DNA of 64,000 nucleotides from positions 847,666-911,665 of the forward strand of contig NZ_JABWDU010000002.1 of the NCBI RefSeq assembly GCF_013371465.1, written 5' to 3'. Each line of letters starts with the position of its first letter. Positions within the stretch are counted from its first letter, which is position 1. The notes under the pieces were generated by a model. The model ran no database searches and was not told the origin of the DNA. It saw only the letters and a list, made by a program, of their open reading frames with translations. The position numbers were made by a program, and so were the translations under genes. This document shows, in pieces, positions 1 to 8,184 of the stretch. The stretch comes from Ensifer oleiphilus. Lineage in GTDB: Bacteria; Pseudomonadota; Alphaproteobacteria; Rhizobiales; Rhizobiaceae.

Positions 1-1059
1 CGAGTTGTAGCCGGCAGCAACCCAGTAGCCTTTCACCTCCGGCGCCTCGCCGAGATAGTAGCGGTCGTCGGGCGTAAAGCTTTCCGGCCCGTTGAAGAAG
101 GTATGGATGCCCGCCGTCTCCAGCATCGGCATGCGATTGACCGCCATTTCGAGGATCGGCGAGAAATGATCGAAATCGTCGGGCAACTGGTCGAAGCAAA
201 AATCCTCGCGGATGCCGTCCATGCCCCAGGGCTTGGCCTTGAGCTCGAAGGCGCCGACCAGCATCTTGCCGGCATCCTCCTTGTAGTAGGTGCATTCGTC
301 CGGCACGCGCAGCACCGGCAGACGCGTAAGGCCGGGGATCGCCTCGGTGACGATGTAGAAATGCTCGCAGGCATGCAGCGGCACGGTGACGCCGGATTGC
401 CGCGCGAACTCGCGACCCCACATGCCCGCGCAGTTGACGACGTTGTCGGTCTCGATCGTGTAGGTCTCGCCGTTCTGCTCGCAGGTGACGCCGGTTACCC
501 GGCCGTCCTTCTTCAGCACGGCCGTCACCTTGACGCCCTCGATGATCGTCGCGCCATTCTGGCGCGCGCCCTTGGCGAGCGCCATGGCGATGTTGGCCGG
601 GTCGCACTGGCCGTCGAGCGGCAGGTGCACCGCCGCCTTCACGTCCGAGGTGTTGAGATGCGGATACATCGCCTTCACCTCATCCGGCGTGATCTCACGC
701 ACATCGACGTTGAAGGCGCGTGCCAATGAGGCCTGGCGATAGATCTCTTCCTTTCGCTCCTCCGTCAGTGCCACGGTGATCGAGCCGTTCTGGCGCATGC
801 CGGTGGAAATGCCGGTCTCGGCCTCGAGCTTGACGTAGAGGTCGGCCGAGTATTTCGCCAGCCGCGTCATGTTCTGCGAGGCGCGCAGCTGGCCGATCAG
901 GCCGGCCGCATGCCACGTGGTGCCCGAGGTCAGCTGCTTTCTCTCAAGCAGCACCACGTCGGTCCAGCCGAGCTTGGCGAGATGATAGGCGACGGAACAG
1001 CCGGAGACGCCGCCGCCGATGATGACGGCCCGGGCTTTCGAGGGAATGGGCTTCGTCAT
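1..1059 (-). CDS. FAD-dependent amine dehydrogenase (GcvT/DMGDH family), N-terminal part
   Basis: The gene is cut by the window edge: 353 residues are visible, from the start codon to the middle of the FAD domain. The N-terminus carries a dinucleotide-binding motif (VIIGGGVSGCSVAYHLAKLG, residues 13-32) and the segment TSGTTWHAAG, whose His is the flavin-linked residue in dimethylglycine and sarcosine dehydrogenases. Members oxidise N-methylated amino acids and pass the C1 unit to tetrahydrofolate through a C-terminal GcvT-like domain, which would lie outside the window. The ATG overlaps the stop of the upstream paralogue (ATGA), so the two are probably translated together. Exact substrate unknown. 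Confidence 0.85.
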   Translation of the reverse strand, partial: MTKPIPSKARAVIIGGGVSGCSVAYHLAKLGWTDVVLLERKQLTSGTTWHAAGLIGQLRASQNMTRLAKYSADLYVKLEAETGISTGMRQNGSITVALTEERKEEIYRQASLARAFNVDVREITPDEVKAMYPHLNTSDVKAAVHLPLDGQCDPANIAMALAKGARQNGATIIEGVKVTAVLKKDGRVTGVTCEQNGETYTIETDNVVNCAGMWGREFARQSGVTVPLHACEHFYIVTEAIPGLTRLPVLRVPDECTYYKEDAGKMLVGAFELKAKPWGMDGIREDFCFDQLPDDFDHFSPILEMAVNRMPMLETAGIHTFFNGPESFTPDDRYYLGEAPEVKGYWVAAGYNS

Positions 1060-3503
1060 GCGCGCAGTCTTTCATTGGAGGGATCCCAGAGTGGCTGGTC
1101 GGCCTCGACCGTCGCCTTGAAGCGATCGCCGAAGATCTCGACCTCGATCTCGTTGCCGGGCACTGCGAGATCGGCCCTGAGCATGCCGAGCGCGATCGAC
1201 TTGCCGACGCGGTAGCCCCAATTGCCCGAGGTGGTCTCGCCGACCACCTGGCCATCCGACCAGAGCGTCGACATATACGGCGCGTCGCAGCCGTCGGCGG
1301 CGACCGTCAAGGTGACGAAGCGTTTGCTGACGCCTTGCTGCTTCTCTCGCTCCAGCGCCGCCTTGCCCTTGAAGCCGGGCTTTGCCCAATCGACGAAGCG
1401 CTCGAGCCCACCTTGCAGGATGGTGTAGTCGGTCGACAGGTCACCCTTCCAGGCGCGGTAGCCCTTCTCTATACGCAGGCTGTCGAGCGCCTCCATGCCG
1501 AAGGGTTTGAGACCATGTTTCTGACCGGCGGCCCAGACGGCATCGAAGATCGCAGCGGTATCGTCGACCTTGGTGTGGATCTCCCAGCCGAGTTCACCGG
1601 CAAAGGAGACGCGCACCAGTTGGCAATAGCGCCCGGCAATCTGCGCCGTCTGGTGGGTGAGCCAACCCTTGGCGAGGTCCGCATCGCTGACCTCGGTCAG
1701 GATATCGCGCGATCTTGGGCCTGTCAGGATCTGGCAGCTGAACTGCGTGGTGACGTCGTCGAGCGTGAAGGCGGCACCTGTGGGCAGATGTTTTTGCAGC
1801 CACTCGAGATCGTGCCACTGCGCCGTTGCCGCCGTGATCAGGAAGAAGAAATCCTCGTCCAGCATCATGACCGACATTTCGGTGACAATGCGGCCCTTGT
1901 CGTCGGAGAAATAGGCAAGGCCGATGCGACCCGGCTTCGGCACGCGGCCGGTGATCAGCCCCGACAGCCATTCGCTCGCGCCCTTGCCCTTGACCCGGAA
2001 GCGCGAGAAGCCCGGCAGGTCGAGTATCCCTGCGGCATCGCGCACGGCGATGCACTCTTCCTCGATGCGCTTGGCCCAAGGTCCCGCCCGGCCCCAGGTC
2101 TGCGTTGCCTCTTCGGAGATGTCGTCGCCCGGTTTGGCGTACCACATCGCCCGTTCCCAGCCGTTATAGGGCTTGAACTGCGCGCCGAGGGCGGCGATCC
2201 GATCGTGGATTGGCGACAGCTTCTTGCCGCGGCCGGCCGCCCAATAATGCCTAGGAAAATGCATCGCGTACTCGTGGCCGTAGATCTCCATGCCCTTGGC
2301 GATGCAATAGTCCTGGTCGGTGTAGTCGGTGTAACGCCTAGGATCGCAGGACCACATGTCCCACTCCGTCTGGCCCTCGGTGATCCATTCGGCCAGCACC
2401 TTGCCGGCACCGCCCGCCTGGCAGATGCCAAAGGTGAAAACGCAGGCCTCGAAGGCATTGGGCACGCCCGGCATCGGCCCGATCAGCGGGTTGCCGTCGG
2501 GCGCATAGGGGATCGGGCCGTTGATGATCCTCGAAAGGCCCGCCGTTCCGAGGATCGGCACGCGCTCGACGGCGTCGTTCAGATACCATTCCAGCCGGTC
2601 GAGATCGTCGGGGAAAAGCTGGAACGAAAAGTCTTCCGGCATCGGATCGTCAGGCGTCGTCCAGTGGGCGCGACAGTTGCGCTCATAGGGCCCGAGGTTC
2701 ATTCCGTTCTTCTCCTGGCGGAGATAGTAGGAGCTGTCGACGTCACGCAAGAGCGGCAGCTTGTGGCCTGCTTCCTTCGACCAGGCGGCCAGCTCCGGGA
2801 TCTCGTCGAACAGGACATACTGGTGGCTCATCACCATCATCGGCACGTCGCGGCCGAACATCTTGCCGACCTCGCGGGCATAATAGCCGGCGGCGTTGAC
2901 GACATATTCGCAGCGGATCTCGCCCTGCGGCGTGGTGATCACCCACTCGTCGTTTTCGCGGCGCGCCGCCGTGACGGGACAGAAGCGGATGATTTTCGCG
3001 CCCATGTCGCGCGCGCCCTTGGCGAGCGCCTGCGTCAGCTGCGCCGGGTCGATGTCGCCGTCATAGGGGTCATAAAGCGCCCCGGTCAGCTCGTGAGTTT
3101 CGAGGAACGGATAGCGGCTGCGCATTTCGTCGGGCGACAGGATATCGAGATCCATGCCCTGGTAGCGCCCCATGCCGACGACGCGCTTGAACTCCTGCAG
3201 CCTCTCCCTGGAGTGGCCAAGCCGGATCGAACCGGTGACGTGATAGTTCATCGGGTAGTCGACCAGCGCGCCGAGATCGCGATAGAGCGAGGCGGAATAG
3301 CGCTGCATGTTCATGATCGACCAGGACGACGAGAAGGTCGGCACGTTGCCGGCCGCATGCCAGGTCGATCCAGCCGTCAGCTCGTTCTTTTCCAGAAGCA
3401 CGCAGTCGGTCCAGCCGGCCTTGGCGAGATGGTAAAGCGAGGAAGCGCCGATCGCTCCCCCACCGATGATCACGACACGCGCGTGAGACGGCAAATTCGA
3501 CAT
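1056..3503 (-). CDS. FAD-dependent oxidoreductase with GcvT aminomethyltransferase domain
   Basis: A complete 815-residue two-domain protein of the dimethylglycine/sarcosine dehydrogenase type. The N-terminal half is a DAO-type FAD domain (VVIIGGGAIGASSLYHLAKA near residue 9; TAGSTWHAAG with the flavin-linking His). The C-terminal half, from about residue 440, is a folate-binding GcvT domain (GFSRFRVKGKGASEWL, GELGWEIH). The start at 3503 is chosen because AGGGA precedes it; an upstream in-frame ATG at 3557 has no good ribosome site. It is the first gene of a two-gene unit with a paralogue. Likely role is oxidative demethylation of a methylated amine; substrate not determinable. Confidence 0.88.
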   Translation of the reverse strand: MSNLPSHARVVIIGGGAIGASSLYHLAKAGWTDCVLLEKNELTAGSTWHAAGNVPTFSSSWSIMNMQRYSASLYRDLGALVDYPMNYHVTGSIRLGHSRERLQEFKRVVGMGRYQGMDLDILSPDEMRSRYPFLETHELTGALYDPYDGDIDPAQLTQALAKGARDMGAKIIRFCPVTAARRENDEWVITTPQGEIRCEYVVNAAGYYAREVGKMFGRDVPMMVMSHQYVLFDEIPELAAWSKEAGHKLPLLRDVDSSYYLRQEKNGMNLGPYERNCRAHWTTPDDPMPEDFSFQLFPDDLDRLEWYLNDAVERVPILGTAGLSRIINGPIPYAPDGNPLIGPMPGVPNAFEACVFTFGICQAGGAGKVLAEWITEGQTEWDMWSCDPRRYTDYTDQDYCIAKGMEIYGHEYAMHFPRHYWAAGRGKKLSPIHDRIAALGAQFKPYNGWERAMWYAKPGDDISEEATQTWGRAGPWAKRIEEECIAVRDAAGILDLPGFSRFRVKGKGASEWLSGLITGRVPKPGRIGLAYFSDDKGRIVTEMSVMMLDEDFFFLITAATAQWHDLEWLQKHLPTGAAFTLDDVTTQFSCQILTGPRSRDILTEVSDADLAKGWLTHQTAQIAGRYCQLVRVSFAGELGWEIHTKVDDTAAIFDAVWAAGQKHGLKPFGMEALDSLRIEKGYRAWKGDLSTDYTILQGGLERFVDWAKPGFKGKAALEREKQQGVSKRFVTLTVAADGCDAPYMSTLWSDGQVVGETTSGNWGYRVGKSIALGMLRADLAVPGNEIEVEIFGDRFKATVEADQPLWDPSNERLRA

Positions 3504-3579
3504 GCACTGTTCCCTCGTTTTGCCGGAATTCTTGCCGTTGAAACGGGGCGCCATCAAGCGATGGAAACAGGCTTTATTG

Positions 3580-3594
3580 ATCGATGAATTCGAT
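3580..3594. promoter_or_regulatory. LysR-type operator candidate
   Basis: ATCGA-N5-TCGAT, a T-N11-A type interrupted palindrome, lies between the divergent dehydrogenase operon and the LysR gene. This is the usual place for autoregulation and control of the divergent target. It is inferred from sequence and position only. Confidence 0.5.
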
Positions 3595-3625
3595 TAGATT
3601 GGAATGATCTTCGAAACCGGACGCA

Positions 3626-4504
3626 ATGCCGATGCAAGTGGATCTCATCGAGACGTTCCTGGACCTGATGGAGACCCGTTCCTTCAACCGCACTGCCGAG
3701 CGGCTGAACATCACCCAGTCCACCGTGTCCCACCGGGTGAAGGCGCTGGAGGGCCAGTTCAACCGCAAGCTCTTTACCCGCAACAAGGGCGGGACCGTGC
3801 CGACGGCCGCAGGCCTCCGGTTTCTGGATTACGCAAAAGCCCTGCAAAACCAGTGGCATGAGGCAACACGCGCGGTCACCAGTGCCGGCGCGCTGGAGCG
3901 CTCGATGCGGCTCGGCATCCAGCACGACCTGGCGGAAGCCTTTGCCGGCGAATGGCTATCCGCCATCAGGCTGGAGCTGCCGACCACCGAGATCTACATG
4001 GAGGCGGACTATTCCAACCAGATGAACCGGGATCTCGGCGCCGGCGACCTCGACCTCGCCTTGCTCTACACTCCGCATTACCTGCCCGATCTTCACTATG
4101 AACGGATCGGCGATCTGCATTACGTGATGGTCGGCACCGATGCCGCCTCACTAGCCGATATCAAGGTCGAGACCTATATCCAGGCAATCTATTCGCCGGC
4201 CTTCGATCGCGCTCACCGGCTGGCTTTGCCACATCTCTCGGCGGCACCGGTGGCGACCGGCCAGAACATGGCGATTACCGTGCTCCTGCACTCGCTCGGC
4301 GGTGCCGCCTATGTGACCGCCGCAACTGCCGATCGGCTCGTCCAGTCCGGCCGGGCAATGCTCGTTGCCGATGCGCCGGTGATCTCGCAGTCGATCTATG
4401 CCGCCACCAGCCTTCGAACCCGCCACGCCCACCAGCACCGCAAGATCATCGGCGCGATGCAGGCGCTGCTTTCCGCAGGGAGCGACGCCGCGGCCGGAAG
4501 CTAG
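3626..4504 (+). CDS. LysR-family transcriptional regulator
   Basis: 292 residues. The N-terminal winged helix-turn-helix is plain (NRTAERLNITQSTVSHRVKA, about residues 20-40), followed by a periplasmic-binding-like effector domain. A second ATG at 3632 is an equally possible start. The gene is transcribed away from the amine dehydrogenase pair, with an interrupted palindrome between them, so it probably controls that operon. Its last codons overlap the end of the convergent ABC permease gene by 4 bp. The inducer is unknown. Confidence 0.9.
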   Translation: MPMQVDLIETFLDLMETRSFNRTAERLNITQSTVSHRVKALEGQFNRKLFTRNKGGTVPTAAGLRFLDYAKALQNQWHEATRAVTSAGALERSMRLGIQHDLAEAFAGEWLSAIRLELPTTEIYMEADYSNQMNRDLGAGDLDLALLYTPHYLPDLHYERIGDLHYVMVGTDAASLADIKVETYIQAIYSPAFDRAHRLALPHLSAAPVATGQNMAITVLLHSLGGAAYVTAATADRLVQSGRAMLVADAPVISQSIYAATSLRTRHAHQHRKIIGAMQALLSAGSDAAAGS

Positions 4505-5172
4505 GCCATGTGGCGCTGGATCAAGCGTTGCAGGGCCATCAGGATCGAAACGATCGCCAGATAGTAGACGAGTGCTGCCGAATACCATTCGACGAAGCGG
4601 AAGCTCGAGGCGATCGCGTCGTTGACGACGGCCATGATCTCCCGCATCGAGATGACATAGGCAAGCGAGGTCAGCTTGATCAGGTTGATGAACTCGTTGA
4701 CCAGCACCGGCATGACGATGCGCAGCGCCTGCGGCAGGACGACGAGAAAGAAGGTCTGCAGCCGGTTGAGGCCGAGCGCACGGGCAGCATCCGTCTGCCC
4801 CTGGCCGATCGCCGAAAGCGCACCGCGCATCGCCTCGGCCATGTAGGCGGTGGTGACCAGAGTAAAGGCGATGAAGGCGGCGGCAAAGGGCGTGTACCAG
4901 GGCGCCCGCGTCAGGCCGGGAAAGAGTTGCGGAGCACCGTTCCAGACGATCAGCAGCACGAGGATGAGCGGGGCCGAACGAAACAGCCAGACATAGATCT
5001 GGGCCAATGTGCGCCGAACCGCCGCCATCGAGTTGAGCGCGACGGCAAGCGGCAGGCAGAGCAGGAACGAGGCGGCCTGAACCAGGATGGAGAGCAGGAT
5101 CGCGATGGCCGCACCCTGCAGCATGACCGGCATGGTCAGGGCATCGAAAAACAGTTTGGTGTCGAAGTTCAT
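4501..5172 (-). CDS. Amino-acid ABC transporter permease (HisM/GlnP type)
   Basis: 223 residues with several hydrophobic segments (for example residues 18-45 and the last 20 residues) and the EAA-like cytoplasmic loop AARALGLNRLQTFFLVVLPQ that docks the ATPase. This is the inner-membrane subunit of a polar amino-acid importer. It lies 84 bp downstream of a matching binding-protein gene on the same strand. Only one permease and no ATP-binding subunit are present here, so the system would need an ATPase, and perhaps a second permease, encoded elsewhere. Confidence 0.88.
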   Translation of the reverse strand: MNFDTKLFFDALTMPVMLQGAAIAILLSILVQAASFLLCLPLAVALNSMAAVRRTLAQIYVWLFRSAPLILVLLIVWNGAPQLFPGLTRAPWYTPFAAAFIAFTLVTTAYMAEAMRGALSAIGQGQTDAARALGLNRLQTFFLVVLPQALRIVMPVLVNEFINLIKLTSLAYVISMREIMAVVNDAIASSFRFVEWYSAALVYYLAIVSILMALQRLIQRHMA

Positions 5173-5256
5173 GCCCTGCCCGCTTCCTTGGATTAAGTTG
5201 GAGCGGGATGCGGGCGGAAAACCGCACGCACTTTTCCTGATCCCGCTCTCAAAGCA

Positions 5257-6072
5257 TCAACGGTCGTAATCGACGTCGAACAGCGCCGGATCGAGGCCAT
5301 ATTTCTTGGCGACACCGCCGAAGAAGCCCTGTTCCTTCAAGGTCTTCAGCCCTGCCTTCACCTGGGCGGCATCGCTACCTTCGCGCCTCGAGTAGATGCC
5401 GTAGGTGAAATCCGACACCCATGTATAGGGAAGCTTCAGCGTCCCCTCGGAGCGCGAGGCGCGATAGGCGCCTTCGGCCTCTTCGGTCATCGTCGCATCG
5501 ACGCGGCCGACAAGCACCTGCTGGTAGGCTGCCTGCTGGGTCGGATATTCCTGCACCTCGACCGGCGGCTGGCCCTTGGCAGCGAGCGCTTTGTTCAGGG
5601 GCTCGATCCGCTCTTCCTTGTAGTAAGCGCCGGCTTCGAGCGCGATCACCTTGCCGCTCAGGTCCTCCGGTACCTTGATGGTGTCGCTACCGGCCTTGGT
5701 CACCATTGCGGTCGCCGATTTCATGTAGGAGACGCCGTCATAGGTCTCGCGGCGCTTGGCGTTGATGTAGATGCCGCTGACGATCACGTCGCAGCGCCCG
5801 GCACCGAGCGTCGGCAGCAGCCCGGCAAACTCCGTGACGGTATAGTTGACCTTGGCGTTCCAGAGACCGGCAAGCGCCTCGACGATCTCGATATCGATCC
5901 CGGTCGGCTTTGCATCGGCCGGGCTCTCCTTGAAGGTCAGCGGCGGAAACGCGGCGGTGGTGCACACGCCGATGTCGCCATCGGCGGCAAAGGCCGGTAC
6001 TTCCGCATGGGCAAGCCCCGCCGACAGCAGAATAGTTGCGAGAAGGGTTGCATGCGATGCCAGTCTGATCAT
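5257..6072 (-). CDS. Amino-acid ABC transporter substrate-binding protein
   Basis: 271 residues. A signal peptide is clear (residues 1-23, cleavage after AHA). The rest is a family-3 periplasmic solute-binding fold, with PLTFKESPADAKPTGIDIEIVE-like N-lobe sequence and the GRCDVIVSGIYINAKRRE segment typical of polar amino-acid binders. It lies upstream of the permease gene and downstream of the GYD and hydrolase genes on the same strand, so these probably form one operon. The ligand cannot be told from sequence; the neighbouring hydrolase suggests an amide- or amine-type compound. Confidence 0.88.
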   Translation of the reverse strand: MIRLASHATLLATILLSAGLAHAEVPAFAADGDIGVCTTAAFPPLTFKESPADAKPTGIDIEIVEALAGLWNAKVNYTVTEFAGLLPTLGAGRCDVIVSGIYINAKRRETYDGVSYMKSATAMVTKAGSDTIKVPEDLSGKVIALEAGAYYKEERIEPLNKALAAKGQPPVEVQEYPTQQAAYQQVLVGRVDATMTEEAEGAYRASRSEGTLKLPYTWVSDFTYGIYSRREGSDAAQVKAGLKTLKEQGFFGGVAKKYGLDPALFDVDYDR

Positions 6073-6087
6073 CTCTATTCCCCTCGA

Positions 6088-6387
6088 TTAGGTTGGTGAA
6101 ACGCGCCCGACGATGTCGCCATAGGTCTGGCTGTCGAAGGCGGGAAGAATAAGCGGGTCGACGAAACCGTCGCGCCGCGCCGTCAGCACGTATTGCATCA
6201 TCGACGCATTGTCGGGCATCTCGAAAACCTGGACGAAATCATAGGTTCCGAGCGTGGCGTAGAAGGCGACCGAACGGCCGCCGAGCGATGAGACGCGATC
6301 TTCGCTCACCTTTCGCCGCGCGCCACTGTCGGCAAGTTCGGCCAGTCCCTTGGCCGTCAGTTTCATCAGCGAGATATATCTTTGCAT
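6088..6387 (-). CDS. GYD domain-containing protein
   Basis: 99 residues, matching the small GYD family (MQRYISLMKLTAKGLAEL at the start; LGTYDFVQVFEMPDN, the family-defining GxYD motif, near residue 45). These proteins form a ferredoxin-like fold and have no settled biochemical role. It begins 61 bp after the hydrolase gene stops and ends 15 bp before the binding-protein start, all on one strand, so co-transcription is likely. A second GYD gene sits near 45.1 kb. Confidence 0.8.
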   Translation of the reverse strand: MQRYISLMKLTAKGLAELADSGARRKVSEDRVSSLGGRSVAFYATLGTYDFVQVFEMPDNASMMQYVLTARRDGFVDPLILPAFDSQTYGDIVGRVSPT

Positions 6388-6448
6388 GGGGCATCATTCC
6401 GTTGAAACGGTTGGCAGAACGCTTTGAAATGGAAGTGTGCCGTCGGCG

Positions 6449-7114
6449 TTAGCTGATGGCTTTGGCCAGCCCGGCGATGACGGCGTCGCTGGTCGAAACC
6501 GTGCCGAAAATGCCGTTCTCGATCGAGATCATGTTGATCGCCGCCTCATGCGCCCATTGCTCGCCACTGGCGCAGCAATCCGAGATCGTCAGGCACTGGA
6601 AATTGCGGTCACAGGCCTCGCGCAGCGTCGTATGCACGCAGACATCGGTGGTGCAGCCGGTAAAGAGCATATGGGTGATGCCCCGCGCCCGCAGCACATG
6701 CTCGAGATCTGTATAGGTGAACGAGCTGTTGCAGGTCTTGTCGATGATGACGTCGGTGTCGGTGACATCGAGTTCCGGTAACAGCTGAAAGCCGGGGCTT
6801 GAGCGCAAGAGGACCTGGGTATTCTCCAGGCCCGAACGCTTGCGCCGCCATTTCTCGTAAGGTGTCATATCGGCGAGGTCGGCGCGGTAGCCCTGGCGTG
6901 TGTGGATGATCAGGCAGCCGGCTTGGCGCGCGGCCGATATCACCCGGTTGACGGCCGGCACGATGGCCGCGAGCGGCGCCGGATCGTAGCCCATGGAAGC
7001 GAAGTAGCCGTTGGGCGAGCAGAAGTCGATCTGAAGGTCGATCACCATCAGCGCGGTCTGCGACGGAACCAGCTTGCCGTCATAAGGAAAATCAAATGGT
7101 TGCGCTGCAATCAT
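6449..7114 (-). CDS. Isochorismatase-family cysteine hydrolase
   Basis: 221 residues with the family triad in place: Asp26 (MVIDLQIDF), Lys126 (DKTCNSSF) and Cys159 (GCTTDVCV). Family members hydrolyse amides, ureidoacrylate, nicotinamide, N-carbamoyl compounds or isochorismate. It is the first gene of a reverse-strand set followed by a GYD protein, an amino-acid binding protein and a permease, so a role in breaking down an imported nitrogen compound is a fair inference. The specific substrate is unknown. Confidence 0.85.
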   Translation of the reverse strand: MIAAQPFDFPYDGKLVPSQTALMVIDLQIDFCSPNGYFASMGYDPAPLAAIVPAVNRVISAARQAGCLIIHTRQGYRADLADMTPYEKWRRKRSGLENTQVLLRSSPGFQLLPELDVTDTDVIIDKTCNSSFTYTDLEHVLRARGITHMLFTGCTTDVCVHTTLREACDRNFQCLTISDCCASGEQWAHEAAINMISIENGIFGTVSTSDAVIAGLAKAIS

Positions 7115-7151
7115 GGTCTTACTCCCTCTCTCCGATCCGATTCATAGGAGT

Positions 7152-7208
7152 AAAAATCGATTGGGAATAGCGATTTTTTATGCTTGATATTGTCTAGTTT
7201 AACTAAAC
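7152..7208. promoter_or_regulatory. Divergent regulatory region with two inverted repeats
   Basis: Two interrupted palindromes lie between the hydrolase operon and the LysR gene. One is AAAAATCG-N11-CGATTTTT at 7152-7178. The other is GTTTA-AC-TAAAC at 7197-7208. Both are plausible LysR-type binding sites. The region is AT-rich compared with its surroundings, fitting divergent promoters. Confidence 0.5.
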
Positions 7209-7263
7209 AATTATCGATGACGCGAACGCATCGATCGACTGCCAATCAGGGCTCGGAGCTCAA

Positions 7264-8154
7264 ATGAAAGCGCTGCATTTCCTGCCCTATCTCAGGGTCT
7301 TCGAAGCCGTTTCCCGAATTGGATCGGTGCGCCAGGCGGCTGACGAACTCGGCCTCAGCCCCGGAGCCGTATCGCTACAACTGCGCCGGCTTTCTGAAAC
7401 GACGGGTCTGACGCTGCTGGAGAAATCGGGGCGCAATATTCGCCTGACCGCCGCCGGGCGCGATTTCGCCCAGACCGTTTCCCATGCCATCGGCAATCTT
7501 GCGGTTGCCGTTGAAAACAATGCCGAACGGCAGCTCGAAAACCACCAGACGAAGCTGACGGTCGCTTTGCCGCCGGCGCTGGCAATCGCCTGGATGGCGA
7601 GCCTGCTGGTGCAATTCGCCGACGCGCGCGGGGTCAGCGATCTCGCCATGCGCAGCTGTATCCGGGCAAGCGACGTGCAATGGGACGATGTCGACCTGGC
7701 TGTGGTCTACGACAATCCGCCGTTCAACGGCCTGTGGTGGCAGGTGGTCAGCGACGTGAAGCTCAGGACCATTTGCTCGCCGCTTCTTTTCCCGCGCCTG
7801 GAAGGGTCGCACCGCGACCGGAAGCTGCGCGACGTCACCTTGCTGCACGAGGACGACGGCCGGGAATGGACGCGCTGGGCAGCCGCCGCGCGCATATCTC
7901 TTGAAGGCAGCCGCAGCGTCCGGGTGCCTTCGGTCGCCGTCGCCGTCGCATCAGCCCTGCAGGGACAGGGCATTGCGCTGGTCTCGGATGTTCTCACCCG
8001 CTCCTATCTGCAGGAAGGGCGGCTGATCCAGCCGTTCGCAACGGCGATACCGGCGTCCGCGGGCTATTACCTTCTCTGCCCGACGGAGAAGGCAGAGGCG
8101 CCGCTGATCCAGGCGCTTGCCCATCAGATCGCCGCCCATCTGCGCGGCGACTGA
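7264..8154 (+). CDS. LysR-family regulator (GcvA-like)
   Basis: 296 residues. The helix-turn-helix (VRQAADELGLSPGAVSLQLR, about residues 22-41) and the opening phrase LPYLRVFEAVSRIGSVRQAA resemble the GcvA/AmpR branch of LysR regulators. The C-terminal half is an effector-binding domain. It faces the hydrolase-ABC operon across a region with two interrupted palindromes and is the likely regulator of that operon. The effector is not known. Confidence 0.88.
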   Translation: MKALHFLPYLRVFEAVSRIGSVRQAADELGLSPGAVSLQLRRLSETTGLTLLEKSGRNIRLTAAGRDFAQTVSHAIGNLAVAVENNAERQLENHQTKLTVALPPALAIAWMASLLVQFADARGVSDLAMRSCIRASDVQWDDVDLAVVYDNPPFNGLWWQVVSDVKLRTICSPLLFPRLEGSHRDRKLRDVTLLHEDDGREWTRWAAAARISLEGSRSVRVPSVAVAVASALQGQGIALVSDVLTRSYLQEGRLIQPFATAIPASAGYYLLCPTEKAEAPLIQALAHQIAAHLRGD

Positions 8155-8184
8155 CATGGGCCGACTTTCAATAGCGGCCGGCTT

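Noticed and set aside
1335-3587. 750-codon open frame on the plus strand
   Set aside because: It mirrors the dehydrogenase gene 1056-3503, which has intact FAD and GcvT domains.
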